Origin: Microscilla marina ATCC 23134
GTDB lineage: Bacteria > Bacteroidota > Bacteroidia > Cytophagales > Microscillaceae
Length of the DNA stretch: 64,000 nucleotides
Assembly (NCBI RefSeq): GCF_000169175.1
Contig: NZ_AAWS01000050.1
Coordinates: 1 to 64,000, forward strand
Reading direction: 5' to 3'
The notes below the pieces were generated by a model, which ran no database searches, had not been told where the DNA came from, and saw nothing but the letters and a program-made list of their open reading frames with translations. The translations under genes were made by a program, and so were the position numbers. Positions 63,300-64,000 of the stretch are shown here, piece by piece (position 1 is the stretch's first letter; every line of letters begins with the position of its first letter).

Positions 63300-64000
63300 C
63301 TATTTGATTTTATGCCCCAAAGGACCATCTTTTTTTATCAAATGTTTAATGTCTTCATATTTGATTCTAACCGTAGGAGGAGCAAGGTAATAAGGACCAG
63401 CCTCATAACGGTTGTAGATAAATTCAATATGATCGCCTTCAAGCAAAAAATGATTTGCCAGTACAAATTTCTCGTTATCATTCATTGAGTACCCGTGATC
63501 ACTGATGGTTTTTCCATCCTCTATTTCATTTAACTTTCTAAAAACCTTTGTGGCTATCTTTTTCATTTCTGGCAAATAATCAGGCACCATTATATCGTCC
63601 AGGGTAAGCTCTTTCCCCGTATTGATGTCAAAGTTAGCGGCACCCGCAGAACTAAACCCATGGGCCCCACCACCATAGCCTTCCATCATATAAATTATGC
63701 TGGCTATATTTTTATGCTCACGAAAAAACAACCGACTATTGGTATACCAAGTACTGTTGGCACTACGCTCTTTTAAGGCATCGGCAAAGCCTTTTACAAA
63801 ACGATTGGCCTCTTTTGTTAGGTCTGACTCCTTGGTCACACCCAATGGTGTACCTCTGCCCAGAAAGTCAAGTATTTTTTTGTTGATACTGTCTTTTAAT
63901 GTCTCTGAAGGGGCTTGGGTGACTTTTACGTAGTCAAACAACATATAAGGACAGTCACTCTTTTTACTTTTATAATTACAGTTTTCATAGCTTTTCACTA
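63300..64000 (-). CDS. DUF3298/RsiV-like exported protein, 5' end cut by window edge
   Basis: At least 232 residues; the GTG at 63998 is probably internal because no signal peptide or lipobox is seen, so the start lies beyond the window. The visible part begins in a DUF4163-type segment (YMLFDYVKVTQAPS, KDSINKKILDFLG) and continues with a DUF3298 domain: IASIIYMMEGYGGGAHGFSS, ANFDINTGKELTLDDIMV, FLLEGDHIEFIYNRYEAGPY. This pair of domains occurs in RsiV-type anti-sigma proteins and in PdaC, and in many Bacteroidota lipoproteins of unknown role. The YGGGAHG motif is well preserved. The function is unknown; envelope location is inferred from the family. Confidence 0.75.
   Translation of the reverse strand, partial: VKSYENCNYKSKKSDCPYMLFDYVKVTQAPSETLKDSINKKILDFLGRGTPLGVTKESDLTKEANRFVKGFADALKERSANSTWYTNSRLFFREHKNIASIIYMMEGYGGGAHGFSSAGAANFDINTGKELTLDDIMVPDYLPEMKKIATKVFRKLNEIEDGKTISDHGYSMNDNEKFVLANHFLLEGDHIEFIYNRYEAGPYYLAPPTVRIKYEDIKHLIKKDGPLGHKIK

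Overview
The window looks like a chromosomal segment of a marine Cytophagales bacterium (phylum Bacteroidota). Pointers are a SusC/SusD pair with glycoside hydrolases, an ECF sigma/FecR pair, many lipoproteins and outer-membrane beta-barrels, SpoIIE phosphatase sensors, A-rich gene starts with few Shine-Dalgarno sites, and AT-rich spacers. The gene set resembles Microscilla-type genomes; that is inference, as no search was run.

Layout. 1-3120 is accessory DNA: the C-terminal end of a large toxin-like protein, a likely immunity gene, a GC-richer frameshifted fragment of a related toxin gene, then a minus-strand tRNA patch (a tRNA-Leu-like gene and two halves of a tRNA-Met-like gene in reversed order) ending in a terminator. 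3.6-9.4 kb holds a small conserved-looking protein, a lipoprotein, a methyltransferase-remnant/GT2 fusion and a STAND-like NTPase with TPRs. 10.3-15.7 kb has a NarL-type response regulator, two PixA/AidA-type proteins (one fused to a chagasin-like domain) and a huge DUF2339 membrane protein. 16-22.7 kb carries two multidomain sensors, only the second with a SpoIIE phosphatase. 23-31.8 kb has a secreted LecA-like/CAP protein, a beta-barrel plus lipoprotein pair, YebC, and an ECF sigma - FecR - STN gene set in which FecR carries three copies of its N-terminal domain. 32.2-34.1 kb has phhA, preceded by what looks like a transcription attenuator with a Phe-containing leader peptide, and tatD. 34.8-38.6 kb encodes two exported cysteine peptidases (caspase-like and papain-like).

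39.2-51.6 kb is a polysaccharide utilisation locus: SusC, SusD, an AraC-type regulator on the opposite strand, GH127, GH13 and GH31. The SusC promoter region and the AraC/GH127 intergenic region share an identical 20-nt sequence, a candidate operator. The outer-membrane pair would import oligosaccharide, the exported GH13 would cleave alpha-glucan in the periplasm, and GH127/GH31, without signal peptides, would finish in the cytoplasm.

51.85-53.19 kb is an array of six tandem ~230-bp units, each with a terminator-like hairpin, between convergent genes. Beyond it, a TonB-dependent receptor and a TPR/coiled-coil/SpoIIE phosphatase form a tight minus-strand pair, followed by a five-FnIII lipoprotein, a PhyH-type dioxygenase broken by a one-base frameshift, and a truncated DUF3298-like protein at the right edge. 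Two copies of a ~160-bp element with short terminal inverted repeats lie at 15.7 and 62.1 kb.
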